A stretch of 47,638 nt of DNA from DASVHS01 sp038244815 (GTDB lineage Bacteria > Acidobacteriota > Thermoanaerobaculia > Gp7-AA8): assembly GCA_038244815.1 (NCBI GenBank), contig JBBRTB010000031.1, positions 1 to 47,638 of the forward strand, read 5' to 3'. A program made the translations under genes and the position numbers. The notes under the pieces are model-generated. The model was not told the DNA's origin, searched no databases, and worked only from the letters and a program-made list of their open reading frames with translations. Positions 9,245 to 20,246 of the stretch are shown one piece after another. Positions within the stretch are counted from its first letter, which is position 1. Each line of letters starts with the position of its first letter.

Positions 9245-9454
9245 GCAAGGTCAAACCGTATGCGCTTTCACCTGTGTTGATTCCCAGGAGCCGACGATCG
9301 TTCAGGCGGAGAGTCACTCTCAAAACGCCCGGCGTGAAGCCTCTCGTTTAAGATCGTCGCACGAGGTGCGCGGGTAGTATCGCGAGGTCGGTTTGAAAAA
9401 GCAAGTCAAAAGGGCGCGTTGACAAGTCTGCGGCCGGAAGTGCCTTCTATCCGT

Positions 9455-9460
9455 TACAAT
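9455..9460 (+). promoter_or_regulatory. Candidate -10 hexamer for the receiver-kinase-TonB gene
   Basis: TACAAT lies 20 bases before the ATG at 9481. A perfect TTGACA at 9419-9424 is 30 bases upstream, too far to be its -35 element. No Shine-Dalgarno sequence precedes the ATG, so a very short or leaderless transcript is possible. The rest of the 9245-9480 gap must also hold the divergent rho promoter, which I cannot place. Confidence 0.3.
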
Positions 9461-9480
9461 TTGCCCAAGTCCGACCTTCC

Positions 9481-12201
<2,721 letters not shown>

Positions 12202-12240
12202 TCGCCCGCCGCTCGAGTCGAATCGATTTGGAGGGTGTGA

Positions 12241-12471
12241 ATGCCGGTGTTGACTGATCAGCAGCGTAAGTTTTACGAGACAACGCTGGAGGTCACCAGG
12301 CAGGAGATCAGCGATCTCAAGGACGGCATCGAGGAGGAGCTCTCCAAGGTGAAGGACAAGATCGCGGAGCTGCAGACGGCCATCAACGCCTCCAAGCAGA
12401 TGTACGCGGCAGCCTGCTCCCGACTGGGCATCCCGAACGATCTCGAGGATGAAGAGGGCTCGGACGCGTAG
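12241..12471 (+). CDS. Small coiled-coil protein of unknown function
   Basis: A 76-residue acidic/basic helical protein with an obvious heptad pattern through LEVTRQEISDLKDGIEEEL and KIAELQTAINASKQ, ending in an acidic tail. GGAGGG lies 6 bases before the ATG. It follows the kinase gene by 39 bp on the same strand and its 3' end overlaps the start of the binding-protein gene by 23 bp, so the three are probably co-transcribed. I do not recognise a family. Confidence 0.75.
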   Translation: MPVLTDQQRKFYETTLEVTRQEISDLKDGIEEELSKVKDKIAELQTAINASKQMYAAACSRLGIPNDLEDEEGSDA

Positions 12472-13537
12472 CGCGTCAATCCTTCTTCTCTGCGCGCTCA
12501 GTTGCGGTCGCGCACCGGTCGAGCGCCACACCCGTCAGGAGACAACCCGCGACGACCTCGGCCGCACCGTCGTCTTACCCGCGCACCTCGATCGCATCGT
12601 CACGCTGGCTCCGAACCTCACCGAGATCGTCTACGCCATCGGTGCGGGGAACCGGCTGGTGGCCACCGATGATTTCTCCGACGAGCCGGCGGTCGCGAAA
12701 TTGCTGCCGAAAGTCGGCGGCATGCAGCCGAACGTCGAGCGCATCGTCACCCTCGAGCCCGATCTCGTGCTGGCCACGACCAACGGCAATCATCCCAACC
12801 TTGCGCCGGCGTTGGCGGCGGTGCACATCCCGCTCTACGTCGTGCGCACCGACCGCCTGGACGAGATTCCCCGCGCCATGGAGCGGCTGGCAGCGCTGCT
12901 GGGCGTGTCATCCGCGGCCGCGCCGGAATTGCGCGCTGCCATCGCGCGGCAGCATCGCTCGCGCGCGCGATCGCCGCGCGTGCTGTTCGTCGTGTGGGCC
13001 GACCCGCTGTACGTGGCGGGACGGAAGACCTTCAGCGACGATCTCATCTCGCTGACCGGCGGAACGAACGCCGTCACCGTGGACGGCTGGCCGCAGTACT
13101 CGCTCGAGTCGCTCGTAGCGGAGCCTCCCGATCTCATTCTCTATCCATCGAAGCCGGTATCGCGCGCGCAGATCGACAAGCTGATCGAGCTCTCGCCCGG
13201 TCTCGCTCGCGCCAAGGTCGTCGCGGTCGACGAGAACCTCTTCACCCGCCCCGGCCCGCGCGTCGCCCGCGCCGCCGAGGAGTTGAATCGGATTCTGGAC
13301 GGGCTGGGTGGCAGGGTCGCTGGGTGGCAGGGTCGCTGGGTCGCTGGGTCGCAAGGTCGCAGGGTCGTGGGTCGCCGGGCGAAGCTCAACGTCCCAGCGT
13401 CCCATTCTGCCGGCGTCAAGTCTCCCAGTCTCCCAGCGACCCAGTCTCCCAGCGACCCAGTCTCCCAGCGACCCAGCGACCCGCGACCCAGCGACCCGCG
13501 ACGGCAACCCGAGAAAGGCGGACGCGATGACGCGTGA
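12449..13537 (+). CDS. ABC transporter substrate-binding lipoprotein, cobalamin/siderophore type
   Basis: This BtuF/FecB-like periplasmic binding protein delivers a corrinoid or chelated iron to the permease encoded next to it. A lipobox ALSC gives an acylated Cys at residue 19. The fold signatures RIVTLAPNLTEIVYAIGAG and VGGMQPNVERIVTLEPDLVL are typical of the two-lobed helical-backbone family; the TLAPNLTE form is closest to cobalamin-binding members. The family fold ends near AAEELNRILDG (about residue 287). The remaining roughly 75 residues (GGRVAGWQGRWVAG and onward) are encoded entirely by a GC-rich tandem/inverted repeat and look like read-through of a lost stop codon. The stop lies 11 bases inside the permease gene. 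Confidence 0.85.
   Translation: MKRARTRSASILLLCALSCGRAPVERHTRQETTRDDLGRTVVLPAHLDRIVTLAPNLTEIVYAIGAGNRLVATDDFSDEPAVAKLLPKVGGMQPNVERIVTLEPDLVLATTNGNHPNLAPALAAVHIPLYVVRTDRLDEIPRAMERLAALLGVSSAAAPELRAAIARQHRSRARSPRVLFVVWADPLYVAGRKTFSDDLISLTGGTNAVTVDGWPQYSLESLVAEPPDLILYPSKPVSRAQIDKLIELSPGLARAKVVAVDENLFTRPGPRVARAAEELNRILDGLGGRVAGWQGRWVAGSQGRRVVGRRAKLNVPASHSAGVKSPSLPATQSPSDPVSQRPSDPRPSDPRRQPEKGGRDDA
13309..13503. repeat. 7-8-bp periodic inverted repeat, copy A (inside binding-protein 3' end)
   Basis: Left arm: tandem GGGTCGCT-type units from about 13313 to 13375. Right arm: AGCGACCC-type units from about 13421 to 13501. The 17-mer at 13332-13348 is the exact reverse complement of 13464-13480. Neighbouring registers pair as well, so a very long hairpin is possible. 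It is translated as the C-terminal extension of the binding protein. Confidence 0.85.
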
Positions 13538-14501
13538 AGCGGCCGGTTTCGGGGCCTCTCTCGTTCTCGTTCTTCTGCTGGTGATCTCGTTCCTCATCGC
13601 CATCTCTTATGGCGCGACTTCGGTCTCACTGCGCGCGGCGATCGGCGGTGACGTCACCGCGCGCGCGATCCTGTTCGGTATCCGCATCCCGCGTGTGGCC
13701 ACCGCGGCGCTGGTCGGCGCCATCCTGGCGGTGGCGGGACTGACGTTTCAGACTCTGCTGCGGAATCCGCTGGCCGATCCGTTCATCCTCGGCGTCTCGG
13801 GAGGTGCGGCGGCGGGAGCGGCGGTAGCCACCGCGCTGGGCTGGGCGAGGATCACGGGTGTGGTGCCGGTGGTGGCCTTCGCCGGTGCTCTCATCGCCAC
13901 CGCGGCGGTGTTTCTTCTGGCGCGCCGGGGCAGTCACACCGATCCGACGCGCCTGCTGCTGTCCGGCCTGGTGCTCAACGCCTTCTTCTCCGCCGTCATC
14001 CTGATGGCGTTCGCGTTGTCGCGGCAGAGCGATCTCACCGCGGCGCTGCGCTGGATGATGGGCACGCTGTTCGGCGTGTCGTGGTTCGACGTCACGCTCC
14101 TGGCCGTGCTGCTGCTGGCGAGCATGATCGCGCTGGCAACGATGGCGAACGATCTGCGCCTGCTCGTTTTCGGCGAAGAGGACGCGCGCTCCCGCGGCGT
14201 GGAAGTGGAGCGCATCAAGCTGGCCGGATTCGTGATCGCGTCGGTCGTCACCGGCGCGGCCGTGGCCGTCAGCGGCATCATCGGCTTCGTCGGGCTTCTG
14301 GTGCCTCATCTCATCCGGCTGATCTGGCGCCGCGATTTCCGATTTCTTCTTCCTCTCTGCGCGCTCGGCGGCGCGATCCTGCTGGTGTTGTCCGACACGC
14401 TGTCGCGCGTGATCGTGACGTCCGCGGAGCTGCCCATCGGCGCCTTCACGGCACTGCTGGGCGTCCCGTTCTTTCTGTCGCTGCTGCGGAGGAACAGCTG
14501 A
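13527..14501 (+). CDS. FecCD/BtuC-family ABC transporter permease
   Basis: An inner-membrane permease of 324 residues with eight to ten hydrophobic helices. Family landmarks are RIPRVATAALVGAILAVAGL near residues 50-70, QTLLRNPLADPFILGVSGGA, and the ATPase-coupling region GIIGFVGLLVPHLIRL. The ATG at 13527 has GAGAAAGG about 8 bases upstream and gives the normal family N-terminus; longer frames would only add repeat-encoded residues. It overlaps the binding-protein gene by 11 bases, and its TGA shares one base with the ATPase ATG (TGATG). The whole set is therefore translationally coupled. Confidence 0.9.
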   Translation: MTREAAGFGASLVLVLLLVISFLIAISYGATSVSLRAAIGGDVTARAILFGIRIPRVATAALVGAILAVAGLTFQTLLRNPLADPFILGVSGGAAAGAAVATALGWARITGVVPVVAFAGALIATAAVFLLARRGSHTDPTRLLLSGLVLNAFFSAVILMAFALSRQSDLTAALRWMMGTLFGVSWFDVTLLAVLLLASMIALATMANDLRLLVFGEEDARSRGVEVERIKLAGFVIASVVTGAAVAVSGIIGFVGLLVPHLIRLIWRRDFRFLLPLCALGGAILLVLSDTLSRVIVTSAELPIGAFTALLGVPFFLSLLRRNS

Positions 14502-15265
14502 TGCTGACGGTGTCGCGGGCGCGATTCGCGTACGGCCAGCGCGTTGCCGTGCGCGACGTGTCGATCGAGATCGGCGAGACCGCCCTGATCGCGCTGGCGG
14601 GGGCGAATGGATCCGGCAAATCGACGCTGCTCAAACTGATGGCACGCGTGGTGACACCGCAGAGCGGCAGCCTCAGTTTCCTGGGCAGGCCGCTGCGCGA
14701 CTGGAACGCCAAGGGCTACGCGCAACAGACGGGCTACCTGCCACAGGAGCCGGAGTCCTCGTTCCCGATGACGGCCATCGACGTCGTGGTCACGGGACGC
14801 GCTCCGTTCCTGACGCGGTTCGGATTCGAGACCGAGGATGACTATCGGGAAGCGGCGGCCGCGCTGGCGCTGTGCGACGGTTCCCATCTGGCCGGACGTT
14901 ATCTCGACGAGATGAGCGGAGGGGAGCGCAAACGCGTGTTCCTGGCACGGGTGCTGGCAGGACATCCAAAGCTGATTCTGCTCGACGAGCCCCTTGCCGC
15001 GCTCGACATCGCGCACACACAGCAGTTCTCGAAGCTCCTTCGCGAGATCGTCGACCGGACGCGTGCGACCGTCGTCTTCGCCTCGCACGATCTGAACTGG
15101 GCCGCCGCCTACAGCGACCGCATCATCGTCATGGACGACGGAGCGATCGCCGCCGATCTCCAGCCCTCGCAACTCATGAATCCCGAGATCGTGCGCCGTC
15201 ACTTCGGCTTCGAGGCTGGCGCCGTAGAAGTCAACGGCCGCCCCTGGCTCATTCCGAAGACGTAA
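14501..15265 (+). CDS. ABC transporter ATP-binding protein, BtuD/FecE type
   Basis: A 254-residue ATPase energising the adjacent permease. It shows Walker A GANGSGKST, Q-loop GYLPQEPE, signature MSGGERKRV, Walker B LILLDEPLAALD and the H-loop in VFASHDLNWA. Length and order match corrinoid/ferric-siderophore importer ATPases. The three-gene order of binding protein, permease and ATPase with overlapping junctions supports one importer. An outer-membrane receptor is not adjacent; the receptor at 4516-7698 is of a different type. No cobalamin riboswitch is recognisable upstream. Confidence 0.9.
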   Translation: MLTVSRARFAYGQRVAVRDVSIEIGETALIALAGANGSGKSTLLKLMARVVTPQSGSLSFLGRPLRDWNAKGYAQQTGYLPQEPESSFPMTAIDVVVTGRAPFLTRFGFETEDDYREAAAALALCDGSHLAGRYLDEMSGGERKRVFLARVLAGHPKLILLDEPLAALDIAHTQQFSKLLREIVDRTRATVVFASHDLNWAAAYSDRIIVMDDGAIAADLQPSQLMNPEIVRRHFGFEAGAVEVNGRPWLIPKT

Positions 15266-15268
15266 GGG

Positions 15269-15358
15269 TGCTCGGTGCTGGGTGCTCGGTCGCTGGGTCC
15301 TCGGGTCCTCGGTTTACGGCGAGTCCCAGCACCCAGCACCCAGCACCGAGGCCCGAGG
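15269..15358. repeat. 7-8-bp periodic inverted repeat, copy B
   Basis: Tandem GGTGCTC/GGGTCCTC units run rightward, followed by their complements. The 16-mer at 15271-15286 is the exact reverse complement of 15335-15350. It starts directly after the ATPase stop codon, where a transcription terminator would be expected. The remaining bases to the DUF1800 gene at 15406 show no further feature. Confidence 0.8.
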
Positions 15359-15405
15359 CACCCCTTCAACAGTAAACACCCCCGCTCGTACTTCGTCCAA
15401 GAATC

Positions 15406-17019
15406 ATGAAGCGATTGCTGATCGTCGCCGTCTCGATGCTGCTGCTGTCGGGGTCCTCGTCGGACACCGGGATGACCGGCCGGCAGCGTGCTCTCCACGC
15501 TCTCAACCGTCTGGCGTTCGGCGCCCGGCCGGGAGACGTCGACCGGGTGATGAAGACGGGAGTCGACGCCTGGATCGATCAGCAGCTCCATCCCGAAGCC
15601 ATCGCGGATCGTGAGGTGGAGGCCAGGCTTCAGCAGTATGGAACGCTGAAGCTCTCCGACGCCGACATGATGCAGAAGTACTACCGGCCCATCGTCGAGG
15701 CGCGGCGCGAGCGCAAGCAGGCGCAGAACGACGATGAGATGGATCCGCAGCAGCGGCAGCAGATGCAGATGCTGCGCAGGAACGCCCAGCAGGTGGTGGG
15801 CGATCTCATCTCGCAGCGAGTGATCCGCGCTGCCGATTCCGACCGCCAGCTCAACGAAGTCATGGTCGACTTCTGGATGAATCACTTCAACGTATTCGCG
15901 GGCAAAGGCGTCGATCGCTTCATGCTCACGAGCTACGAGCGCGATGTCATCCGCCCCCACATCTGGGGACGCTTCGAAGACCTGCTGATGGCGACGGCGA
16001 AGGCGCCGGCGATGCTCTTCTATCTCGACAACGCCCGCTCCGTTGCCGATCCAGCGAGCCGGTCGCCGAGGGCGCAGCGGATGATGATGGAGCGCGCCCC
16101 GGACAAGGCCATGAAGGGCGGTCTCAACGAGAACTACGCCCGCGAGATCATGGAGCTGCACACCCTCGGCGTCGATGGTGGGTACACGCAGAAAGATGTC
16201 ACGGAGCTGGCGCGCGTCCTGACTGGATGGTCGATCGCTCGTCCGCAGGAGGGCGGCGGATTCGTCTTCCGCCGCGCTCTCCATGACGTCGGCCCGAAGA
16301 CCGTCCTCGGTGTGCAATTCCCGGCGGGTGGCGGCATCGAGGAAGGCGAGACGATGATCCGCGTCCTCGCCCACGCGCCGGCCACCGCGCATCACATCGC
16401 CTACGAGCTGGCGCTGCGGCTGGTCGCGGATCAGCCGCCGCCCGCGCTGGTCGACCGCGTTGCCAAACGGTTTCTCGAGACCGGCGGAGATCTGCGGCAG
16501 ACCGTGAAAGCCGTCATCGACAGTCCCGAGTTCTGGGACCGGCAAGAGTACCGGTCCAAGGTCAAGTCACCGTTCGAGTACGCGATCTCCGCGGTCCGTG
16601 CGGTGGATGGACAGATCGTGGACGCCCGTCCGATCGCCAGGGAGTTGCAGAAAATCGGCGAGCCGCTCTACGGAGCGCAGCCGCCCACCGGTTACTCGGA
16701 CAAGGCCGAGGCGTGGATGAATACGGGCGCGCTGTTGAACCGGCTCAACTTCGCGCTGGCACTGGCGGCAAACAAGATGCCGGGCGTGCGCAGTGATGTC
16801 GCGGCGCTGATCCCCCCGGAGGCCGCCCAGGATCCTCAGAAGTCGGTGGACGCGCTGGCGCAGGCGCTCACCGGCGGCGATCTCTCCGACGCCACGCGGG
16901 CCACCATCCGTGCGCGTCTCGTGGAACGAAAGGCGCCGGACATGGATCCGGGGGACAACACCCAGATCCCGATGATCGCGGGACTGATCCTGGGAAGTCC
17001 GGAATTTCAGAAACAGTGA
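15406..17019 (+). CDS. DUF1800 family exported protein
   Basis: A 537-residue protein with an N-terminal Sec-type signal segment (MKRLLIVAVSMLLLSG). The DUF1800 landmarks follow: HALNRLAFGARPGDVDRV at the start, VDFWMNHFNVFAGKG in the middle, NENYAREIMELHTLGVDGGY, and the C-terminal FAYAI-like segment (FEYAISAVRAV). The biochemical role of DUF1800 is not established. It is nearly always encoded next to a DUF1501 protein, as here, with 31 bp between the two genes, which implies a shared exported function. Confidence 0.9.
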   Translation: MKRLLIVAVSMLLLSGSSSDTGMTGRQRALHALNRLAFGARPGDVDRVMKTGVDAWIDQQLHPEAIADREVEARLQQYGTLKLSDADMMQKYYRPIVEARRERKQAQNDDEMDPQQRQQMQMLRRNAQQVVGDLISQRVIRAADSDRQLNEVMVDFWMNHFNVFAGKGVDRFMLTSYERDVIRPHIWGRFEDLLMATAKAPAMLFYLDNARSVADPASRSPRAQRMMMERAPDKAMKGGLNENYAREIMELHTLGVDGGYTQKDVTELARVLTGWSIARPQEGGGFVFRRALHDVGPKTVLGVQFPAGGGIEEGETMIRVLAHAPATAHHIAYELALRLVADQPPPALVDRVAKRFLETGGDLRQTVKAVIDSPEFWDRQEYRSKVKSPFEYAISAVRAVDGQIVDARPIARELQKIGEPLYGAQPPTGYSDKAEAWMNTGALLNRLNFALALAANKMPGVRSDVAALIPPEAAQDPQKSVDALAQALTGGDLSDATRATIRARLVERKAPDMDPGDNTQIPMIAGLILGSPEFQKQ

Positions 17020-17050
17020 GCGACGGCGTCCGTCGCGCGGGAACCATCAC

Positions 17051-18295
17051 ATGATGAATCGCAGAATCTTCCTGAAATCCAGTGGCCTCGCGCTCGTCGC
17101 TGGCGGCCTTCTTCCGAACGTCTTCGTGCGCATGGCGGAGGCCGGGACGACGAAGGGGAAGAAGGTGCTCGTGGCCGTGTTTCAGCGCGGCGCGGTCGAC
17201 GGTCTCAACGTCGTCGTGCCGTACGCGGAAAGCGAGTACTACGCGGCGCGGCCGACCATCGCGGTGCCGCGTCCCGGCAGCGGCGACCAGGCCGCGCTCG
17301 ATCTCGACGGCTTCTTCGGATTGCATCCGGCCATGGCGCCGCTGCTCCCGTACTTCATGGATCACAGCGCGGCCTTCGTGCACGCGGCCGGCAGTCCGGA
17401 CACGACGCGCTCGCACTTCGATGCCCAGGACTTCATGGAGTCGGGCACGCCCGGCGTGAAGTCGACCGAGGATGGTTTTCTGGCGCGCGCGGTGGAGGCG
17501 AAGAAGGAAGCGAACGCTTCGCCGTTGCGCGCGGTGGCGCTCTCGCCGGCGTTGCCGCGCATCCTCTCCGGCAGGGCCGGTGCGGTGGCCATGACCAACG
17601 TCGGCGATTTTGGTATTCATGCCGGTGCGGCCAGCGGCCAGGTGCAGTCGTCGTTCGAGTCGATGTATGCCGAGGCGGTGTCCGGCGCGCTCGCAGGAAC
17701 GGCGAAGGAGTCGTTTGAGGCGTCGAAGATACTGAAGAGCGCCGATCCGACGAAGCTGCAGCCGGAGAACGGCGCGGTCTATCCCAACGGTCCGCTGGCA
17801 AACTCCCTTCGGCAGATCGCCCAGCTCATCCGGTCCGACGTCGGTCTGGAAGTTGCGTTCGCCGACGTCGGCGGGTGGGACACGCACGCCGGCGAAGGAG
17901 GAGCACAGGGACAACTGGCGAACAACCTCCGCAATTTTGCCGCTGCCATCGCCGCCTTCGCCCGCGACCTCGGCTCGCGGATGGGCGACGTCGTGCTCGT
18001 CACCATGTCGGAGTTCGGCCGCACCGTTCGAGAGAACGGCAACCGCGGCACCGATCACGGTCACGCCAACTTCATGACCGTCATCGGCGGCGGGGTGAAA
18101 GGCGGGAAGGTTCACGGCAAGTGGCCGGGCCTGGGGGCGCAACAGCTCTACGAGAATCGCGACCTGGCCATCACCACCGACTTCCGCGACGTCTTCGGCG
18201 AGTTGGTGACCAGGCAGCTCGGCGTGGCATCGCTCAAGCAGGTTTTCCCCGGCTACGACGCCGGTCCGTCGAAGTGGCGGAACGTGATGGCGTAA
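17051..18295 (+). CDS. DUF1501 family protein, Tat-exported
   Basis: A 414-residue partner of the DUF1800 protein. The N-terminus MMNRRIFLKSSGLALVAGG carries a twin-arginine motif (NRRIFLK) followed by a moderately hydrophobic stretch, so export of a folded protein by Tat is expected. The fold belongs to the sulfatase/alkaline phosphatase-like superfamily: VAVFQRGAVDGLNVVVPY near the start, SHFDAQDFMESG, and GWDTHAGEGGAQGQL followed by TMSEFGRTVRENGNRGTDHG. ATG at 17051 and 17054 are both possible starts. The substrate is unknown. Confidence 0.9.
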   Translation: MMNRRIFLKSSGLALVAGGLLPNVFVRMAEAGTTKGKKVLVAVFQRGAVDGLNVVVPYAESEYYAARPTIAVPRPGSGDQAALDLDGFFGLHPAMAPLLPYFMDHSAAFVHAAGSPDTTRSHFDAQDFMESGTPGVKSTEDGFLARAVEAKKEANASPLRAVALSPALPRILSGRAGAVAMTNVGDFGIHAGAASGQVQSSFESMYAEAVSGALAGTAKESFEASKILKSADPTKLQPENGAVYPNGPLANSLRQIAQLIRSDVGLEVAFADVGGWDTHAGEGGAQGQLANNLRNFAAAIAAFARDLGSRMGDVVLVTMSEFGRTVRENGNRGTDHGHANFMTVIGGGVKGGKVHGKWPGLGAQQLYENRDLAITTDFRDVFGELVTRQLGVASLKQVFPGYDAGPSKWRNVMA

Positions 18296-18298
18296 TTC

Positions 18299-18335
18299 GG
18301 TGCTCGGTGCTCGGTGCTCGGTGCTCGGTGCTCGG
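18299..18335. repeat. Five tandem GGTGCTC heptamers, copy C
   Basis: Five perfect copies of GGTGCTC plus two bases fill almost the entire gap between the convergent stops of the DUF1501 gene (18295) and the small membrane-protein gene (18337). Unlike copies A and B there is no complementary arm here. Only the rightward-pointing half is present. Confidence 0.9.
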
Positions 18336-18336
18336 C

Positions 18337-18807
18337 TTACTGGTGCTTCTCCGCGGCGGCGGTCGCCTCGTCGAGGGCGTTGTCGATGCGTTCCTGGCGC
18401 TGAACGATATCGAGCGGCGGCGCGGCGTTGCCGCGGATCGCTGAATCCATTTCGTTCACGACACTGCGGAGATCGTCCATGGCCTGCCGGCCCGGCTTGC
18501 ATGCGTCGTCGTCGCACGAGCACTTCTGTTCCGCGCGGCCGATGCGTCCTTGCACCTGGGACATGAGGTTGTTCCATGCCTGCATGTCGTAGGGGGGATT
18601 GGTGAAGCGGCCGATGCTGCCGCTCCACAAGTCGCTGGCGGCGCGCGCTTCGAACACGCAGTTCGTGGCGGAGGATGTCCCTGACGGCCTGGCGGCCTCC
18701 GGGTTCGACTGAGCCTGATGTCTTGCCAGCCAGGGCAGACCTTGTTTCCAGAGAAAAAGAATGACTACCGCGGCGATGACGAGCTTGACGAGCGTGTTGG
18801 TTTGCAT
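18337..18807 (-). CDS. Small membrane-anchored protein of unknown function
   Basis: A 156-residue protein with one N-terminal transmembrane helix (LVKLVIAAVVILFLW, about residues 7-21) and a soluble, largely helical remainder. It contains four cysteines, including the cluster CSCDDDACKPG, that could form disulfides or bind metal. The C-terminus is a charged helix. It begins 3 bases after the stop of the MFS gene on the same strand, so the two form an operon. No family is recognised. Confidence 0.7.
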   Translation of the reverse strand: MQTNTLVKLVIAAVVILFLWKQGLPWLARHQAQSNPEAARPSGTSSATNCVFEARAASDLWSGSIGRFTNPPYDMQAWNNLMSQVQGRIGRAEQKCSCDDDACKPGRQAMDDLRSVVNEMDSAIRGNAAPPLDIVQRQERIDNALDEATAAAEKHQ

Positions 18808-18810
18808 GGA

Positions 18811-20004
18811 CTAGCCTTCCTGCGGTCTCCGCGGCGTGACGAGCGACAGGCCTGCTCCGGCCAGGCCGACGACCGCGCACGTTCCCCAGAGCAGTGCCGC
18901 ATTTCGTTGAAAGATCAGCGTCCCGATATACGGTCCGAGAAGCATACCGAGAGACCACATCAGCATCCACATCCCACTGTAACGCCCGCGATAGCGCTCC
19001 GGCGCCAGGCTGGTCACGTACGCGCCGGTCACGGGCGCGTACACCATTTCGCCGAGCGTCCAGACGATCACCGTGCCGCCCAGTTGCACGAGGGAGTGCG
19101 CCAGTCCCGTCATGGCGATGCCGATCGCCGCCAGCGCATAGCCGAGCGCGATGATTCTCTGCGGTTTGAATCGCTGCGTCCACGTCGTCAGGCCGAGCTC
19201 GAAGAGCACGATCATCACGCCGTTCATCGACAGGAGCAGCCCGTACGTGCTCGTGGAGAACCCGAGCTGCTGGATGTAGAGCGGGAACGTCGAGTGAAGC
19301 TGGAACTCGATCCAGGTCACGCACAGTGTGGCCAGAAGGAACAGCACGAAACGGTGGTTGCGCAGGGCATGACGCAACGCTTCGCCCGACCGCTCTTCCT
19401 TCATCGACACGCGCACCCCGTGTGGCAGCAGGAAGAAGGCGATGATGCCGAACAGCAGCGACGTCCCGGCGTCCCCGATGAAGATGAGCAGGAATGAGCG
19501 GTTGGCCAGGAAGCCCGCCGTGGCCGGCCCGGCCGCGAATCCGAGGTTGATGCACCACCGGTACATGCCGAACGCGGCGATGCGCTGCTCCGGTTTGACG
19601 AGATCGCCGATGAGTGCCGTCGCCGCCGGCCGGTACAACTCCGCGGATGCGCCGGCCAGGAACGTCAGCAGAAGAATCACCGGATAGGCCCGTGCCTGTG
19701 ACAGCGACACCATGGCGATCGAGGACGAAAACATCGACATGACGATGGTGTGCCGGCGCCCGATGCGATCGGCCAGATGACCTCCAAGCGTCGAAGCCAC
19801 CACATGTCCACCGCCATACGCGCTGACGGCCGCTCCCGCCTCGGCCATCCCGAATCCGCGTCGCGTCAGATAGATCGCCAGAAACGGCATGACGAACGTG
19901 CCGAACCGGTTGATGAACGTCCCCAGAAAAAGGATCCAGGCCGCACGCGGAAGCATGCGCAGGTTCTCCCTGAGCGTTGGCCGCGCCTGGGGGACGGATT
20001 CCAC
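18811..20004 (-). CDS. Major facilitator superfamily transporter (drug-efflux-like)
   Basis: A 397-residue inner-membrane transporter with about twelve hydrophobic helices. The loop 2-3 motif GGHLADRIGRRHTIV is the classic MFS motif A. The N-half has FINRFGTFVMPFLAIYLTRR and the second half has LAPERYRGRYSGMWMLMWSLG. This pattern resembles MdtH/YajR-like exporters; the substrate cannot be deduced. The start is a GTG at 20004 without a clear Shine-Dalgarno sequence. It is the last core gene before the accessory island, and its promoter must lie in or next to repeat copy D. Confidence 0.85.
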   Translation of the reverse strand: MESVPQARPTLRENLRMLPRAAWILFLGTFINRFGTFVMPFLAIYLTRRGFGMAEAGAAVSAYGGGHVVASTLGGHLADRIGRRHTIVMSMFSSSIAMVSLSQARAYPVILLLTFLAGASAELYRPAATALIGDLVKPEQRIAAFGMYRWCINLGFAAGPATAGFLANRSFLLIFIGDAGTSLLFGIIAFFLLPHGVRVSMKEERSGEALRHALRNHRFVLFLLATLCVTWIEFQLHSTFPLYIQQLGFSTSTYGLLLSMNGVMIVLFELGLTTWTQRFKPQRIIALGYALAAIGIAMTGLAHSLVQLGGTVIVWTLGEMVYAPVTGAYVTSLAPERYRGRYSGMWMLMWSLGMLLGPYIGTLIFQRNAALLWGTCAVVGLAGAGLSLVTPRRPQEG

Positions 20005-20020
20005 GGAGGGAACGGTAGCA

Positions 20021-20076
20021 GGTAGGGCGTGGGTGTGGGTTGTGGATCGCCGGTCGCGGGTCGCGGGTCATGGGGG
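20021..20076. repeat. Periodic GC-rich repeat, copy D (left island edge)
   Basis: GGGCGTGGGTGTGGGTTGTGG followed by GGTCGCGGGTCGCGGGTCATGGG shows the same roughly 7-base G-rich period as the other copies. Only the G-rich arm is present. The C-rich arm type appears 11.3 kb away at 31411-31430, on the other side of the island. Confidence 0.65.
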
Positions 20077-20246
20077 GGAACCGACCGATCGTCCGCCGCC
20101 TCTTATCGAGAAGCCGCGAACTCGTGTCGAGTCAGAGTGCTACGATTCCCCAAGACCTCGATGCCATTCGGCTTTTCTCCGTCACGTTGGGCGTGGCCGA
20201 GGCGGGTGGTGAGGCTCAATAGTTGGGACAAGTTGGGACAACGGAA

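Noticed and set aside
9419..9460. TTGACA (9419) with TACAAT (9455) as one standard promoter
   Set aside because: The spacer is 30 bases, far from the usual 16-18.
12202..12448. Cobalamin riboswitch ahead of the ABC importer
   Set aside because: The region is almost fully coding (small coiled-coil gene) and no B12-box-like sequence was recognised.
20186..20241. GTTGGGC at 20186 and the doubled AGTTGGGACA at 20222-20241 as the right end of a further attC before the reverse transcriptase
   Set aside because: No matching RYYYAAC box or paired stem lies within 150 bp upstream, so a full site cannot be supported. It could be a worn boundary.
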